From the NCBI RefSeq assembly GCF_900107685.1, contig NZ_FNRQ01000002.1, forward strand, positions 682,001-746,000: 64,000 nucleotides of DNA, read 5' to 3'. Position 1 is the stretch's first letter. Each line of letters opens with the position of its first letter. Below are positions 9,356 to 17,309 of the stretch, in pieces. The notes beneath the pieces were generated by a model, which was not told where the DNA came from, ran no database searches, and saw nothing but the letters and a program-made list of their open reading frames with translations. Position numbers and translations under genes: made by a program. This DNA is from Paraburkholderia sartisoli. GTDB lineage: Bacteria; Pseudomonadota; Gammaproteobacteria; Burkholderiales; Burkholderiaceae.

Positions 9356-10261
9356 ATGGACTTGCGCAGTGTTGACCTGAACCTGCTGGTCGTGTTCGAA
9401 GCAATGGCTGAACACGGCAGCGTGACCCGCACCTCTGAGGCAATCGGCCTGAGCCAGCCGGCTACGAGCGCGGCGCTGTCGCGGCTGCGCAAGCTGCTAG
9501 GCGATCCCCTGTTCGTAAAAGTGGGCGCGGAAATGCGGCCGACGCCACGTGCGGAAGCGTTGATTGAGCCGGTAAGGCGAGTACTGGCCGCGGTCAAGGA
9601 GGAGATCCTGCCCCGCGGCGATTTTGATCCGGGAACAACCACACGCACCTTCACGGTGATGACGCCGGACATCGGCGAGATCAACCTGATTCCAAAGCTT
9701 TATGCGAGGCTCGTGAAGGACGCACCCGGCGTGAACCTGAAGGCAATGTCAATGCCGCGCAATGCGGCATCCGAAGCGCTCGAATCAGGCGTAGTCGATC
9801 TGGCGCTCGGCTACTATCCCGACCTGCAGAAGGCCAACGTTTTCCAGCAACGGCTGTTTCGCAACAAATACGTGGTCGTCGTGCGCGACCACCATCCGGC
9901 GATCGGGACCTCCCTCACGATGGATGAGTTTCTGGCGGCCGATCACGTGATCGTGCGCCCCGACGGTCGGGCGCACCTGTTCGAACAGTTTCTCCTGACC
10001 GAAGGCATTGAGCGCAAGGTAAGGCTCGAGGTGTCGCACTTCATGGCTTTGTTGCCCAGCATCTCGTCGACCGATCTGATCGCCACCGTGCCGCTCGATC
10101 TCGCAGACGTGATGCGGCAGTACGGCAAGATTCGCTCGCTGCCAACTCCGATGGAGTCACCGATCATCGATCTGCATCAGTTCTGGCATCGCCGGTTCCA
10201 TCACGATCCGGCGCATATGTGGTTACGCAAAGTCGTATCGGACCTGTTCGGCCCGACCTGA
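9356..10261 (+). CDS. LysR-family transcriptional regulator
   Basis: A 301-residue LTTR. The winged helix-turn-helix occupies residues 1-62 (MDLRSVDLNLLVVFEAMAEH, then LSQPATSAALSRLRKLLGDP, a textbook recognition helix). The effector-binding domain spans about residues 90-300. The subtype resembles NodD/NahR/PcpR-like regulators (RPTPRAEALIEPVRRVL after the wing), many of which sense aromatic acids. It is divergent from the catabolic operon, with about 100 bp between starts. A -10-like TATAAT lies at 9327-9332. It most likely activates the operon in response to the substrate or an intermediate, and probably represses itself. Confidence 0.9.
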   Translation: MDLRSVDLNLLVVFEAMAEHGSVTRTSEAIGLSQPATSAALSRLRKLLGDPLFVKVGAEMRPTPRAEALIEPVRRVLAAVKEEILPRGDFDPGTTTRTFTVMTPDIGEINLIPKLYARLVKDAPGVNLKAMSMPRNAASEALESGVVDLALGYYPDLQKANVFQQRLFRNKYVVVVRDHHPAIGTSLTMDEFLAADHVIVRPDGRAHLFEQFLLTEGIERKVRLEVSHFMALLPSISSTDLIATVPLDLADVMRQYGKIRSLPTPMESPIIDLHQFWHRRFHHDPAHMWLRKVVSDLFGPT

Positions 10262-10291
10262 TACGTCGCCAGGACACCACCATGCAGGCAT

Positions 10292-11617
10292 CTATAGCGT
10301 CCGGCGCGACGACTCCGGCGAGAGCAAAATGACGACAAACGCACACACGGCGATGGCCTCGAAATACCAGACTACCGATGTGAGGCTGCCACCATGCCCC
10401 ATCAACGCCGTCGCGACCAGCGGTGCGCACCCGCCACCGAGCACGATACCGAGTTGCTTGCCAAGCGAGCCCCCGCTGCTACGGACCTCGGTCGGAAACT
10501 GTTCGGCAGTGAACGCTGCTTCCGGCGCAAACATCAACGCATGAACGAGTCCGATCGACACAACCATGCCCGCAATCAATAGTGGGATATTGCGCGCGTC
10601 TACAATGTGCAGGAACACCGGAAACCAGAATGCGGCGACGGCGATGCCAAGAAGGATCAAAGGCCGGCGTCCCCACTTGTCGCTCGTCATCGCCAGTAGC
10701 GGTACCGCAATGAATTCAACAACGTTGGCCAATGTCGTGCCGGTTGTGATGCCTGCGGCCGACATGCCGAGTTGCTTCACCGCATATCCCAATACGAACA
10801 CCGTGCACAGGTACTGGAACGAGCTGTGGACCATATTGATCAGGACAGCCCGGAACGTGGCGATCTTCCACGAACGCATGACGTCGAGCATCGGTATGCG
10901 AGCGACCTGCTTACTGGCCTGAAGCTGGCGAAACAGCGTGGACTCATCCACTTGAGAACGTACGTACGTTCCGATCACCACCATCACGATGCTAAGCAGA
11001 AACGGCAGGCGCCAGCCCCACTCCTGGAATGCCTGATTGCCGAACACCCCGGTCAGCATGGCGATCAGGCCTGATGCCGCGATAATGCCGGCTGGCCCGG
11101 ACGCGTTGATCGCCGAAGCGAACAAACCTCTGCGTTGGGTCGGTGCGCCTTCCAGCATGAGAGTAACGGCGTTCATGTACTCACCACCGAACGCGAATCC
11201 TTGCAGAAAGCGAAGCAGCACCAGTAAGGCCGGCGCCCAGAGTCCCGCACTGGCGTATGTCGGCAGGCAACCGATCAGGAAGCTCGCGCCCCCCATTAGT
11301 AGCAGCGTTAGCAGCAGCACGAACTTCCGACCGATACGGTCACCGAAGTGTCCAAAGACCATCCCACCCAATGGGCGCGCAATGAATCCGATGGCGAACG
11401 TCGTATAAACGGCGAGTGTGCCCGTGAGGGAATCCATGCGCGGGAAAAACGCTACGCCGAATACAACTGGCGCCACAAAAGCGTAGCAAAAGAAGTCGTA
11501 GTGCTCGATCGCCGTGCCGATGGACGCAGCAGCCAGCAATCGTTTAGTACCACCGCGCTCGTGTGATTCGGCCGAGGCAGAAATCACGTCGACGGGAGCA
11601 ACCGGCGGTTGTCTCAT
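10292..11617 (-). CDS. MFS transporter, metabolite:H+ symporter (MHS/ShiA-like)
   Basis: A 441-residue, 12-helix permease. The MFS signature between helices 2 and 3 is clear (GHFGDRIGRKFVLLLTLLLM) and repeats weakly between helices 8 and 9 (SDKWGRRPLIL). The N-terminal IGTAIEHYDFFCYAF is typical of the MHS branch that includes shikimate, citrate and alpha-ketoglutarate transporters. It probably imports the aromatic or carboxylic acid degraded by the cluster, driven by protons. It converges on the LysR gene (31 bp between ends) and its start faces the porin across a 430-bp regulatory gap. Confidence 0.87.
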   Translation of the reverse strand: MRQPPVAPVDVISASAESHERGGTKRLLAAASIGTAIEHYDFFCYAFVAPVVFGVAFFPRMDSLTGTLAVYTTFAIGFIARPLGGMVFGHFGDRIGRKFVLLLTLLLMGGASFLIGCLPTYASAGLWAPALLVLLRFLQGFAFGGEYMNAVTLMLEGAPTQRRGLFASAINASGPAGIIAASGLIAMLTGVFGNQAFQEWGWRLPFLLSIVMVVIGTYVRSQVDESTLFRQLQASKQVARIPMLDVMRSWKIATFRAVLINMVHSSFQYLCTVFVLGYAVKQLGMSAAGITTGTTLANVVEFIAVPLLAMTSDKWGRRPLILLGIAVAAFWFPVFLHIVDARNIPLLIAGMVVSIGLVHALMFAPEAAFTAEQFPTEVRSSGGSLGKQLGIVLGGGCAPLVATALMGHGGSLTSVVWYFEAIAVCAFVVILLSPESSRRTL

Positions 11618-12049
11618 GGCATTTGTCTCCAGGTATTTTTGTCATTCGCGCCTCGGCCTGCAGGCCGCATGCGGCGGTCACGTCTGCGGCATACCGGTTA
11701 AGTAAGACCCAGCTTAACTGGGGCGCGGCGTGTGACAAATCCTAGGGGCCGCCGGGCTATCCGTCCACATTATTGAACGAATAATCCGAATCCATGAAAT
11801 GGATACAGCCGCTTGCCTTCCCGCGGTGCCAACTATTTCGTCTGCCCTCCCTTTCGCGCCTATTTTTATTTGTTTGGTGGATTTAATGTATCCAGCCAAT
11901 CGAATTGACGAATGAAAAACCAGCCCCGAGAATCCGCTCGTAGTCGAGTTGCCACCGAGGCAACCATCGGATCGTAAGTTATCCGATAGAAAAGGAGATG
12001 GATCCTTGAGTAATAACAAAGGCCGTATCGTGGCCAACAGGGGACAATA
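11618..12049. other. Divergent regulatory gap between transporter and porin genes
   Basis: About 430 bp without a gene, lower in GC than its neighbours. It must hold the promoters of the leftward transporter and the rightward porin. A near-perfect palindrome of LysR-box type is seen at 11769-11785. A GGGGA ribosome site precedes the porin ATG. Confidence 0.6.
11769..11785. promoter_or_regulatory. Candidate LysR-type operator (ATTAT-N7-ATAAT)
   Basis: The 17-bp sequence has perfect 6-bp arms, ATTATT and AATAAT, around GAACG. It has the T-N11-A form typical of LysR-type binding sites. It lies about 150 bp before the transporter start and 265 bp before the porin start. I did not find the same sequence in the gap in front of the LysR gene, so the link to that regulator is only inferred. 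Confidence 0.4.
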
Positions 12050-13150
12050 ATGAAACTCAAATACGCACCGTTCCCGGTGCTCGGAATCGCTGTGGCATTG
12101 ACCGTACCTTCGGCAGCCTTTGCTCAGAGTTCGATCACGCTGTACGGGATCATCGATGCGGCCGTGCAGTACGGCAATACCGGTGGACGCACCACGATCC
12201 GGGAAGATTCCAGTGCGGTTGCGCCTTCGCGCTGGGGGTTGACGGGCAAGGAGGACCTGGGCGGCGGTTACGCGGCGGTGTTCAAGCTGGAGGACGGTTT
12301 CAACGTCAACAGCGGCGCCATTGCTGGCAATGGCGCACTCTTCAACCGGGAAGCCTGGGTCGGGATCAAGGGACCCTTCGGTCAGGTTCAACTGGGCAAC
12401 AATTACACGCCCGTCTTCACTACCTATGTGACCTATTCACAGGGGGAGCTGAATACGCTTGGCTGGGGTAACGCGGCCAACAACTACGTATTCATACCGG
12501 TGGCCCGCACCGCCAACTCCATCCGCTACGTATCGTCCCCTGTCGCCGGCTTCACGCTGCGAGCTTTATATGCCCGCGGCACCAATGGGACAAGTGGAAT
12601 GCCCGGCACGCTAGGCGACACACTTTCGGCAGGCGTCAATTTCAAGGTTGGCCAATTCTCCGCTGATGCCGACTACCTGCAACAACGCTTCGCGAATACA
12701 GCCACTATCACATCACAAACAGAAGTTCAGACAGGCAAATACTACGTGTTCGGTGCGTCCTACGATTTCGGATTCGTCAAGCCTGCCGTGCTCTATCAGA
12801 TCCATCGGAACGCGGCGGGCGTCGACACTTCAATCTCAAGCGCCTATGCATCGCCAGACCACGACTTCTACGAGGTAAATGCACTGATTCCCAATATTGT
12901 TGGCGGCACCGTGCTTGTAAGTTTCGGCCAGTACCTGCTCAAATCCAATGGAAGCGGCGACTCGACATCATACGCTGTCCGATATGACTATCACCTCTCG
13001 AAACGCACTGGTGTGTATGTTGGAATCTCGGAAGTCCGCAATCACAGTAGCGCTTCCTTCAGTGTCAGTGATGCAGCCGGACCTGGCATTCCCGTCGCGG
13101 CCGGGAAAAATCTGACCGCCGGGATTGTGGGTATGGTCCACAAGTTTTAG
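12050..13150 (+). CDS. Gram-negative outer-membrane porin (Burkholderia OmpC-like family)
   Basis: A 366-residue porin with a signal peptide (MKLKYAPFPVLGIAVALTVP, cleaved after AFAQ), the family opening SSITLYGIIDAAVQYGN, the RWGLTGKEDLGGGYAAVFKL strand, and the FNREAWVGIKGPFGQVQLGN loop-strand. The C-terminus ends in Phe (GIVGMVHKF), the outer-membrane sorting signal. It is predicted to be a 16-stranded trimeric barrel. It probably admits the substrate taken up by the nearby transporter. A chemoreceptor gene starts only 18 bp downstream. Confidence 0.92.
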   Translation: MKLKYAPFPVLGIAVALTVPSAAFAQSSITLYGIIDAAVQYGNTGGRTTIREDSSAVAPSRWGLTGKEDLGGGYAAVFKLEDGFNVNSGAIAGNGALFNREAWVGIKGPFGQVQLGNNYTPVFTTYVTYSQGELNTLGWGNAANNYVFIPVARTANSIRYVSSPVAGFTLRALYARGTNGTSGMPGTLGDTLSAGVNFKVGQFSADADYLQQRFANTATITSQTEVQTGKYYVFGASYDFGFVKPAVLYQIHRNAAGVDTSISSAYASPDHDFYEVNALIPNIVGGTVLVSFGQYLLKSNGSGDSTSYAVRYDYHLSKRTGVYVGISEVRNHSSASFSVSDAAGPGIPVAAGKNLTAGIVGMVHKF

Positions 13151-13168
13151 TTGCGCCGCCCCTCTACG

Positions 13169-14368
13169 ATGCTCAAAAACATTCGCATTCCCACCGCTCT
13201 GACGTTGTCCACTGCGATGGGCGCGTGCGGCGTCGTGATGGTCTCGATTCTCGCAGGCACTTACGCCTGTCTGACTGCTGATATGCTGGCGTACGCTAGC
13301 GCAGCGGCGCGCCGGGTGCATGACTTTCCGGAGCTCACGCGAATCGACGAACTGACGCACGTCCTGCGTCTTATTGATGCAGGCCTCGCTGTGTCGATTG
13401 TCGGCGGCGTCAGTGGGGCCGTTGTCATGCGTCGCTGGCTCGGCTTCAAGGTGGTGCGCCCGCTTGACGCGGCGATGCGCACGGTCAGTGCCATCGCTGA
13501 CGGCCAGCTTCGAGACCCGGTCATCGTCAACGAGAAAACCCAGGCGCGACGGCTGTTTACCTCTCTGGCAGAGTTACAACGTGAACTCGCGCAGACAGTC
13601 TCGACCGCCAAGACGGCAGCGCTTGCCATCAACGCAAGCGCAGGCGAGCTGGCCCGGGAAAATTTCGAACTTTCTGCCAGGACGGAGCAGCAGGCCGCAG
13701 CCATCCAGGAAACGGCGGCTACGACCCAGCAGATTGCCGAAACAGTGCAGCGCAATGCTCGTCTTGCGGAGCAAACCAGTGGTGTGGCGGCCGACACTTC
13801 AGCGCTCATCGCGCAAGGCAGTGCCCTCGTGCAGCAAGTGGTCGAGGCGATGGCGTCAATCAACAATGATTCGAGCAGAATCAGCGAAGTGGTCGCCATT
13901 GTCGACGATCTCGCCTTCCAGACCAACATTCTCGCGCTGAACGCGGCCGTGGAAGCGGCACGTGCCGGCCAGGAAGGCAAAGGGTTCGCGGTGGTGGCCG
14001 CGGAAGTGCGCAGCCTCGCCCAACGCAGCGCGGGTGCTGCGCACGAAATCGGGACGCTGGTGAAGAAGGCAGGCAGGTCGGTCCATGAGGGTGCGCGGCT
14101 CAGCTCGGAGGTGGGGGTCACGATCACCGGCCTGGTTGATTCGGTGCAACAGGTCGTCACGCTAAGCGGTGAGATGAGCCAGTCCGCCAATGAGCAAAAT
14201 CAGGCTGTTCGTGAACTCAACGACGTGATGCGGCAGATCGACGACGTGACCCAGCAGAACGCGCGGATGGTGCAGAGCTTTATCGAAGCCACCGACAAAA
14301 TGGGCGGCCGCTCCAACGCGCTCACCGATGCGATGGAGGCGTGGAAGCTGCCGCTGGGTTCGGCTTAG
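13169..14368 (+). CDS. Methyl-accepting chemotaxis protein
   Basis: A 399-residue chemoreceptor. A transmembrane helix at about residues 9-30 and another at about 66-85 bracket a very short periplasmic part of about 40 residues. A HAMP-like stretch follows (MRRWLGFKVVRPLDAAMRTV). The cytoplasmic signalling hairpin is intact, with the highly conserved tip (AFQTNILALNAAVEAARAGQ) near residue 250. There is no C-terminal CheR/CheB pentapeptide. The start was set at ATG 13169 rather than the TTG directly after the porin stop. With so small a sensor domain it may sense through the membrane, metabolism or a partner protein. Its position behind the porin suggests taxis toward the compounds handled by this cluster. 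Confidence 0.9.
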   Translation: MLKNIRIPTALTLSTAMGACGVVMVSILAGTYACLTADMLAYASAAARRVHDFPELTRIDELTHVLRLIDAGLAVSIVGGVSGAVVMRRWLGFKVVRPLDAAMRTVSAIADGQLRDPVIVNEKTQARRLFTSLAELQRELAQTVSTAKTAALAINASAGELARENFELSARTEQQAAAIQETAATTQQIAETVQRNARLAEQTSGVAADTSALIAQGSALVQQVVEAMASINNDSSRISEVVAIVDDLAFQTNILALNAAVEAARAGQEGKGFAVVAAEVRSLAQRSAGAAHEIGTLVKKAGRSVHEGARLSSEVGVTITGLVDSVQQVVTLSGEMSQSANEQNQAVRELNDVMRQIDDVTQQNARMVQSFIEATDKMGGRSNALTDAMEAWKLPLGSA

Positions 14369-14439
14369 TACCTTAGTACTACAGCCGTAGATATGCCGGA
14401 GGCACGCCGCTGCCGGCTTATCTGACGGAGAAAACCATC

Positions 14440-14727
14440 ATGGCCAACCGCATCCGCATGACCGTGCTCGCCACCCATGCCGAAGGCTCGCCGGACCTCT
14501 ACCTGACTTTCGTCGAGGCGACTGACCTCCAATACGACGAAGGGCGACACTACGACATGGCGCTCGCCCGCGCCGAAGACGAAGGCTACCGCGCACCGAC
14601 GATTGCCTTCGACCAGAACGACGCGGCAGCAGACATGCTCCGCCACGCCGCCGGGTTCGTGGAAGGCGAGACCGATAAGGTGCAGGCTGACCGGGCAGAC
14701 GGCGAACCGTCTGCCCGCGCAGAATAG
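14440..14727 (+). CDS. Conserved hypothetical protein, 95 residues
   Basis: A small acidic protein, MANRIRMTVLATHAEGSPDL..., with a good GGAGA ribosome site 6 bp upstream. No domain is recognised. The acidic composition and lack of signal or membrane segment suggest a cytoplasmic protein. It overlaps, on the opposite strand, the last 140 bp of the traM-like gene. Codon quality favours this plus-strand gene in the overlap, suggesting that the traM-like frame merely reads into it. Confidence 0.55.
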   Translation: MANRIRMTVLATHAEGSPDLYLTFVEATDLQYDEGRHYDMALARAEDEGYRAPTIAFDQNDAAADMLRHAAGFVEGETDKVQADRADGEPSARAE

Positions 14728-15359
14728 GTGCTCGCCCACCAACCCGCCAGCCCGCCAACGCCCACCGCCAGCATCATCACCACCAGCCCGCCGATTGCCA
14801 GCCCGTAGCACACCCTAACGAAACGGCGCGCAGCAACCCGTTCATACGACGCCACGGCTGCATCGAGCCGTTGCCGCTGATCGCGTGCCGCGATAGCCAT
14901 CGCACCCACAAGGCGGTTGCCTGCTGCATGGGCAATCCGGTTCGCGGCCCGCTCCGACAGCAACATCAACGCCTCGCTGTTCAATTCCGCGAGCGCGGCC
15001 CGATAGCGCGTTTCGTGCTCGCTGATCATCCGTTCGGCCAGTTCAATCGTCGCCTTGCAGCGCGCGAGCGCGTCGTGATGCTGCGTCATCAGCGCATCCG
15101 CCGCCGTGCGCGTCTCGGCCCGCACCGCATCGAGACTGCCGGCGCCCGCCTGCCGGATGCGTTCCGGCATCGCCTCATAGAGCCGCCCGTAGTATTCGAG
15201 CATGACCAGCACAGACCACAGCGCATCGTTGTCGCGCAGGTTCAGTGCCCCCGACACCCGCCGCATCCGCAAGATACTGGCGTCGTCGGGTAATTCGCCC
15301 GTGACGTCGAGAAACAGGCGGGCAAGTGCGTCCGGCGGTCTGCCCCGCCTGTTAGCCAT
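14586..15359 (-). CDS. TraM-like conjugal transfer protein with C-terminal membrane segment (probably truncated, run-on end)
   Basis: A 257-residue frame. Residues 1-60 are a compact domain (ALARLFLDVTGELPDDASIL). Residues about 70-175 are a long, Ala/Glu-rich helical stretch likely to be a coiled coil. A transmembrane helix follows (LAIGGLVVMMLAVGVGGLAG, about residues 186-207). The last roughly 45 residues are Ser/Ala-rich shadow sequence antisense to the 14440-14727 gene, so the native end may have been lost. Its start overlaps the traL-like stop by 8 bp, giving a traK-traL-traM-type operon. The assignment follows mainly from order and the membrane/coiled-coil build; identity is low. Confidence 0.5.
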   Translation of the reverse strand: MANRRGRPPDALARLFLDVTGELPDDASILRMRRVSGALNLRDNDALWSVLVMLEYYGRLYEAMPERIRQAGAGSLDAVRAETRTAADALMTQHHDALARCKATIELAERMISEHETRYRAALAELNSEALMLLSERAANRIAHAAGNRLVGAMAIAARDQRQRLDAAVASYERVAARRFVRVCYGLAIGGLVVMMLAVGVGGLAGWWASTYSARADGSPSARSACTLSVSPSTNPAAWRSMSAAASFWSKAIVGAR

Positions 15360-16044
15360 CGACCATCACCCCGGCAAACATCGTTTCGCACAGCGCGCGC
15401 CATCGCAGCAGCTCCGCCCGTTCGCCGATATGCATCGTCTCCACAGCCTTGCGTATCGACAGACGCTGACCGCGCAGTTCGTCGGCAACCCGATCCGCGA
15501 GTTCGGGAAAATCAAGCGACTTGCCCTTCGTCTCGATCGTTTTGCGAAGCGCCGACGTCTGATACAGCGTGAACTTGTCCGGCGAGCCGAAGTACCCGTT
15601 GCGTACAACGTGCGTTACCGCATCGGGGAAGGTCCGGCTGAAACCATGCAGCAGTTCCAGACTGTCGCGCTGCCGGTTAATCACCCACAGGACGACAAGC
15701 CGGCGCTCAAGCTCGCCCAGCGTACCGGCCAGCATCGCACCAAATCGCGCAACACCCGCCTGGTTGCGTGCCGCTGTGTTGACGATCACTGCCGCGTCAC
15801 GATGTCCATCGCAGAAGTTGACGAGACCAATCCAGCCGTCTGCATCGTCCAGACTATAGGCCACGCAATGAATCTCGTCCTGAACCGCCTTCATGACGTC
15901 CGGATTCGCGGTATCGGTTTCCACCAGCGCGGCATGCCTGTCCTGCCGCTGGAGATAATCGGCCAGCGCAAGCGATACAAAGCTCTTGCCCACACCGCCC
16001 TTGCTGCCGCCAACCAGATAGATGGGGGGAATCGTCGTGTCCAT
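15352..16044 (-). CDS. TraL/StbB-like ParA-superfamily ATPase
   Basis: A 230-residue P-loop protein with a deviant Walker A GGSKGGVGKSFVSLALADYL near residue 11 and LVETDTANPD in the position of Walker A'. The rest follows the MinD/ParA fold loosely. Such ATPases accompany oriT-binding proteins in IncP (TraL) and IncW (StbB) plasmids, where they assist plasmid positioning or conjugation. It is 9 bp downstream of the traK-like gene and overlaps the traM-like gene by 8 bp. No relaxase or coupling protein is present in the window, so on its own it is an orphan of a mobilisation region. Confidence 0.7.
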   Translation of the reverse strand: MDTTIPPIYLVGGSKGGVGKSFVSLALADYLQRQDRHAALVETDTANPDVMKAVQDEIHCVAYSLDDADGWIGLVNFCDGHRDAAVIVNTAARNQAGVARFGAMLAGTLGELERRLVVLWVINRQRDSLELLHGFSRTFPDAVTHVVRNGYFGSPDKFTLYQTSALRKTIETKGKSLDFPELADRVADELRGQRLSIRKAVETMHIGERAELLRWRALCETMFAGVMVDG

Positions 16045-16053
16045 TTAAGCCCT

Positions 16054-16515
16054 CTACAAGTTTTCAACATCGGGCGTGATCTCGAACGAGAACGCGTCCC
16101 GAATCACCATTGATCCCTGCTGACTGACTGCCCTTCCCCCGTCCTGCGTTTTCCCGGCAGGCTTGTTGCCAGCATCTGATGACCGTTCCTGACTACCCTT
16201 CTTCGCGCGTGTTGCCGTTATCGTCCTGTGCACTGCGGTCGCTTCCGCCTGCGCAGGTCGATTCTCTTTCGCCGCGCGCCGCATCGCGTATCTCAACGTG
16301 CTTGCGCTGATTTCGACGCCCTCCTGGGCAAGCTGATGAACGATCTCTTCCAGCGTGTACCCCTTTTTCTGGGCGCTGCTGATCTGGGTTTGCATCGACC
16401 TGATTGCATCCCGGACATTGACGCGATGCTCATGGGCGGGCTTTGCCGGCAGCGTATCGAGACGGCGCGAGGCGGCGTCCCATTGCGCCTGGGTAAAGCG
16501 CTTCACCATCGGCAT
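16054..16515 (-). CDS. TraK/StbA-like oriT-proximal DNA-binding protein
   Basis: A 153-residue basic protein from ATG 16515, with GGAG 7 bp upstream. The central part (residues about 28-75, AQKKGYTLEEIVHQLAQEGV then ISASTLRYAMRRA) looks like a winged or homeodomain-like helix-turn-helix. A Lys/Ala-rich, disordered linker and a short C-terminal patch follow. Plasmid proteins of this build bind direct repeats next to oriT and steer conjugation or plasmid positioning. Directly upstream there is a 10-bp-period GGAAC repeat (16605-16639) suitable as its site. First gene of the traK-L-M-like operon. Confidence 0.6.
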   Translation of the reverse strand: MPMVKRFTQAQWDAASRRLDTLPAKPAHEHRVNVRDAIRSMQTQISSAQKKGYTLEEIVHQLAQEGVEISASTLRYAMRRAAKENRPAQAEATAVHRTITATRAKKGSQERSSDAGNKPAGKTQDGGRAVSQQGSMVIRDAFSFEITPDVENL

Positions 16516-16604
16516 GATTCGCTCCGGTGTACGGCCTGAATGCCATCTTGCAAACGGTTCCCGGCGATCGTCAAGACTCGGAATCCTGCTTGAAGCAAGG
16601 CACG

Positions 16605-16640
16605 GGAACACGGCGGAACACAGAGGAACGGGCCGGAACA
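16605..16640. repeat. Four helically phased GGAAC repeats, candidate TraK/StbA binding site
   Basis: GGAAC occurs at 16605, 16615, 16625 and 16635, a spacing of exactly 10 bp, so all four copies face the same side of the helix. The array lies 90 bp upstream of the traK-like start. StbA of plasmid R388 is known to bind short direct repeats in front of its own gene. The role here is inferred. An ATCCTGC string at 16583-16589 resembles the core of P-type nic sites, but one such heptamer is weak evidence. Confidence 0.5.
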
Positions 16641-17309
16641 GCAAATTTTTTTGCGGCGTTGTGCATGGGCAACGCGCAGGGATTCGTGCGAGAAGGCACG
16701 ACCGTCCAGGCTAACCAGTGGTGGCAATCAACGGTTGCGCGCCGATACAGGTTTGACTGACAGGAACATTGCTCACCACAGGAAGCTGCGGTCGCGCACG
16801 TTGCGCCGGGCAATCGCAGGATTCGATTTAATCCGCTTCGCCATGCAGGTTTTTCCTGCGCTGCGCGTCAACACCGTGCATCTGCAAGTTGCGAAAGAGG
16901 CTGCCTTCTCGCGTAGAAATCCAACAGGTCATCTGGATTTTACTGCGCGGAGCACCGAACCCTGCGCTCTCCATATTGCGCCAGCGCCTACGGGTTTCGT
17001 TCTCCAGACTGGTCGGTCAATTTGCGCGAGCAGGGAAATCTACCCGCAGGATGTCACACACCTTCCCCCGCGAGAGGTTCAATTTGTTGCGTACCGCAGA
17101 TGGTTTTTCTGCGACAGTCGATCGCTTTTCTTGCGCTGGGCAACCGCTCTTTTTGCGCGGCAGCGGCTAGCCCGCTCACGGGATCTGCGGACGACAACAT
17201 GGACAACGAAAAAACAAGGGATGGAATATCAGGGACTTTCGCCCCGGTACTGACATGCGCAAACGGGCGCACCATGTGCCGTCTTCTCCTGAACGAAGAG
17301 GTGAACCCC
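16641..17309. other. Non-coding stretch upstream of IS110 transposase, with repeated T-rich TTGCGC motifs
   Basis: No gene is supported. Short T-runs followed by (C)TGCG recur at about 16646, 16851, 16937, 17020, 17103, 17126 and 17151. The mirrored form CCGCGCAAAT appears on the far side of the IS110 gene at 18720 and 18764. The part directly before 17310 should include the left end of the IS110 element. Confidence 0.4.

Noticed and set aside
14369..14384. TAGTAC..GTACTA palindrome after the chemoreceptor stop
   Set aside because: Short, without a T-run, and not a convincing terminator or operator.
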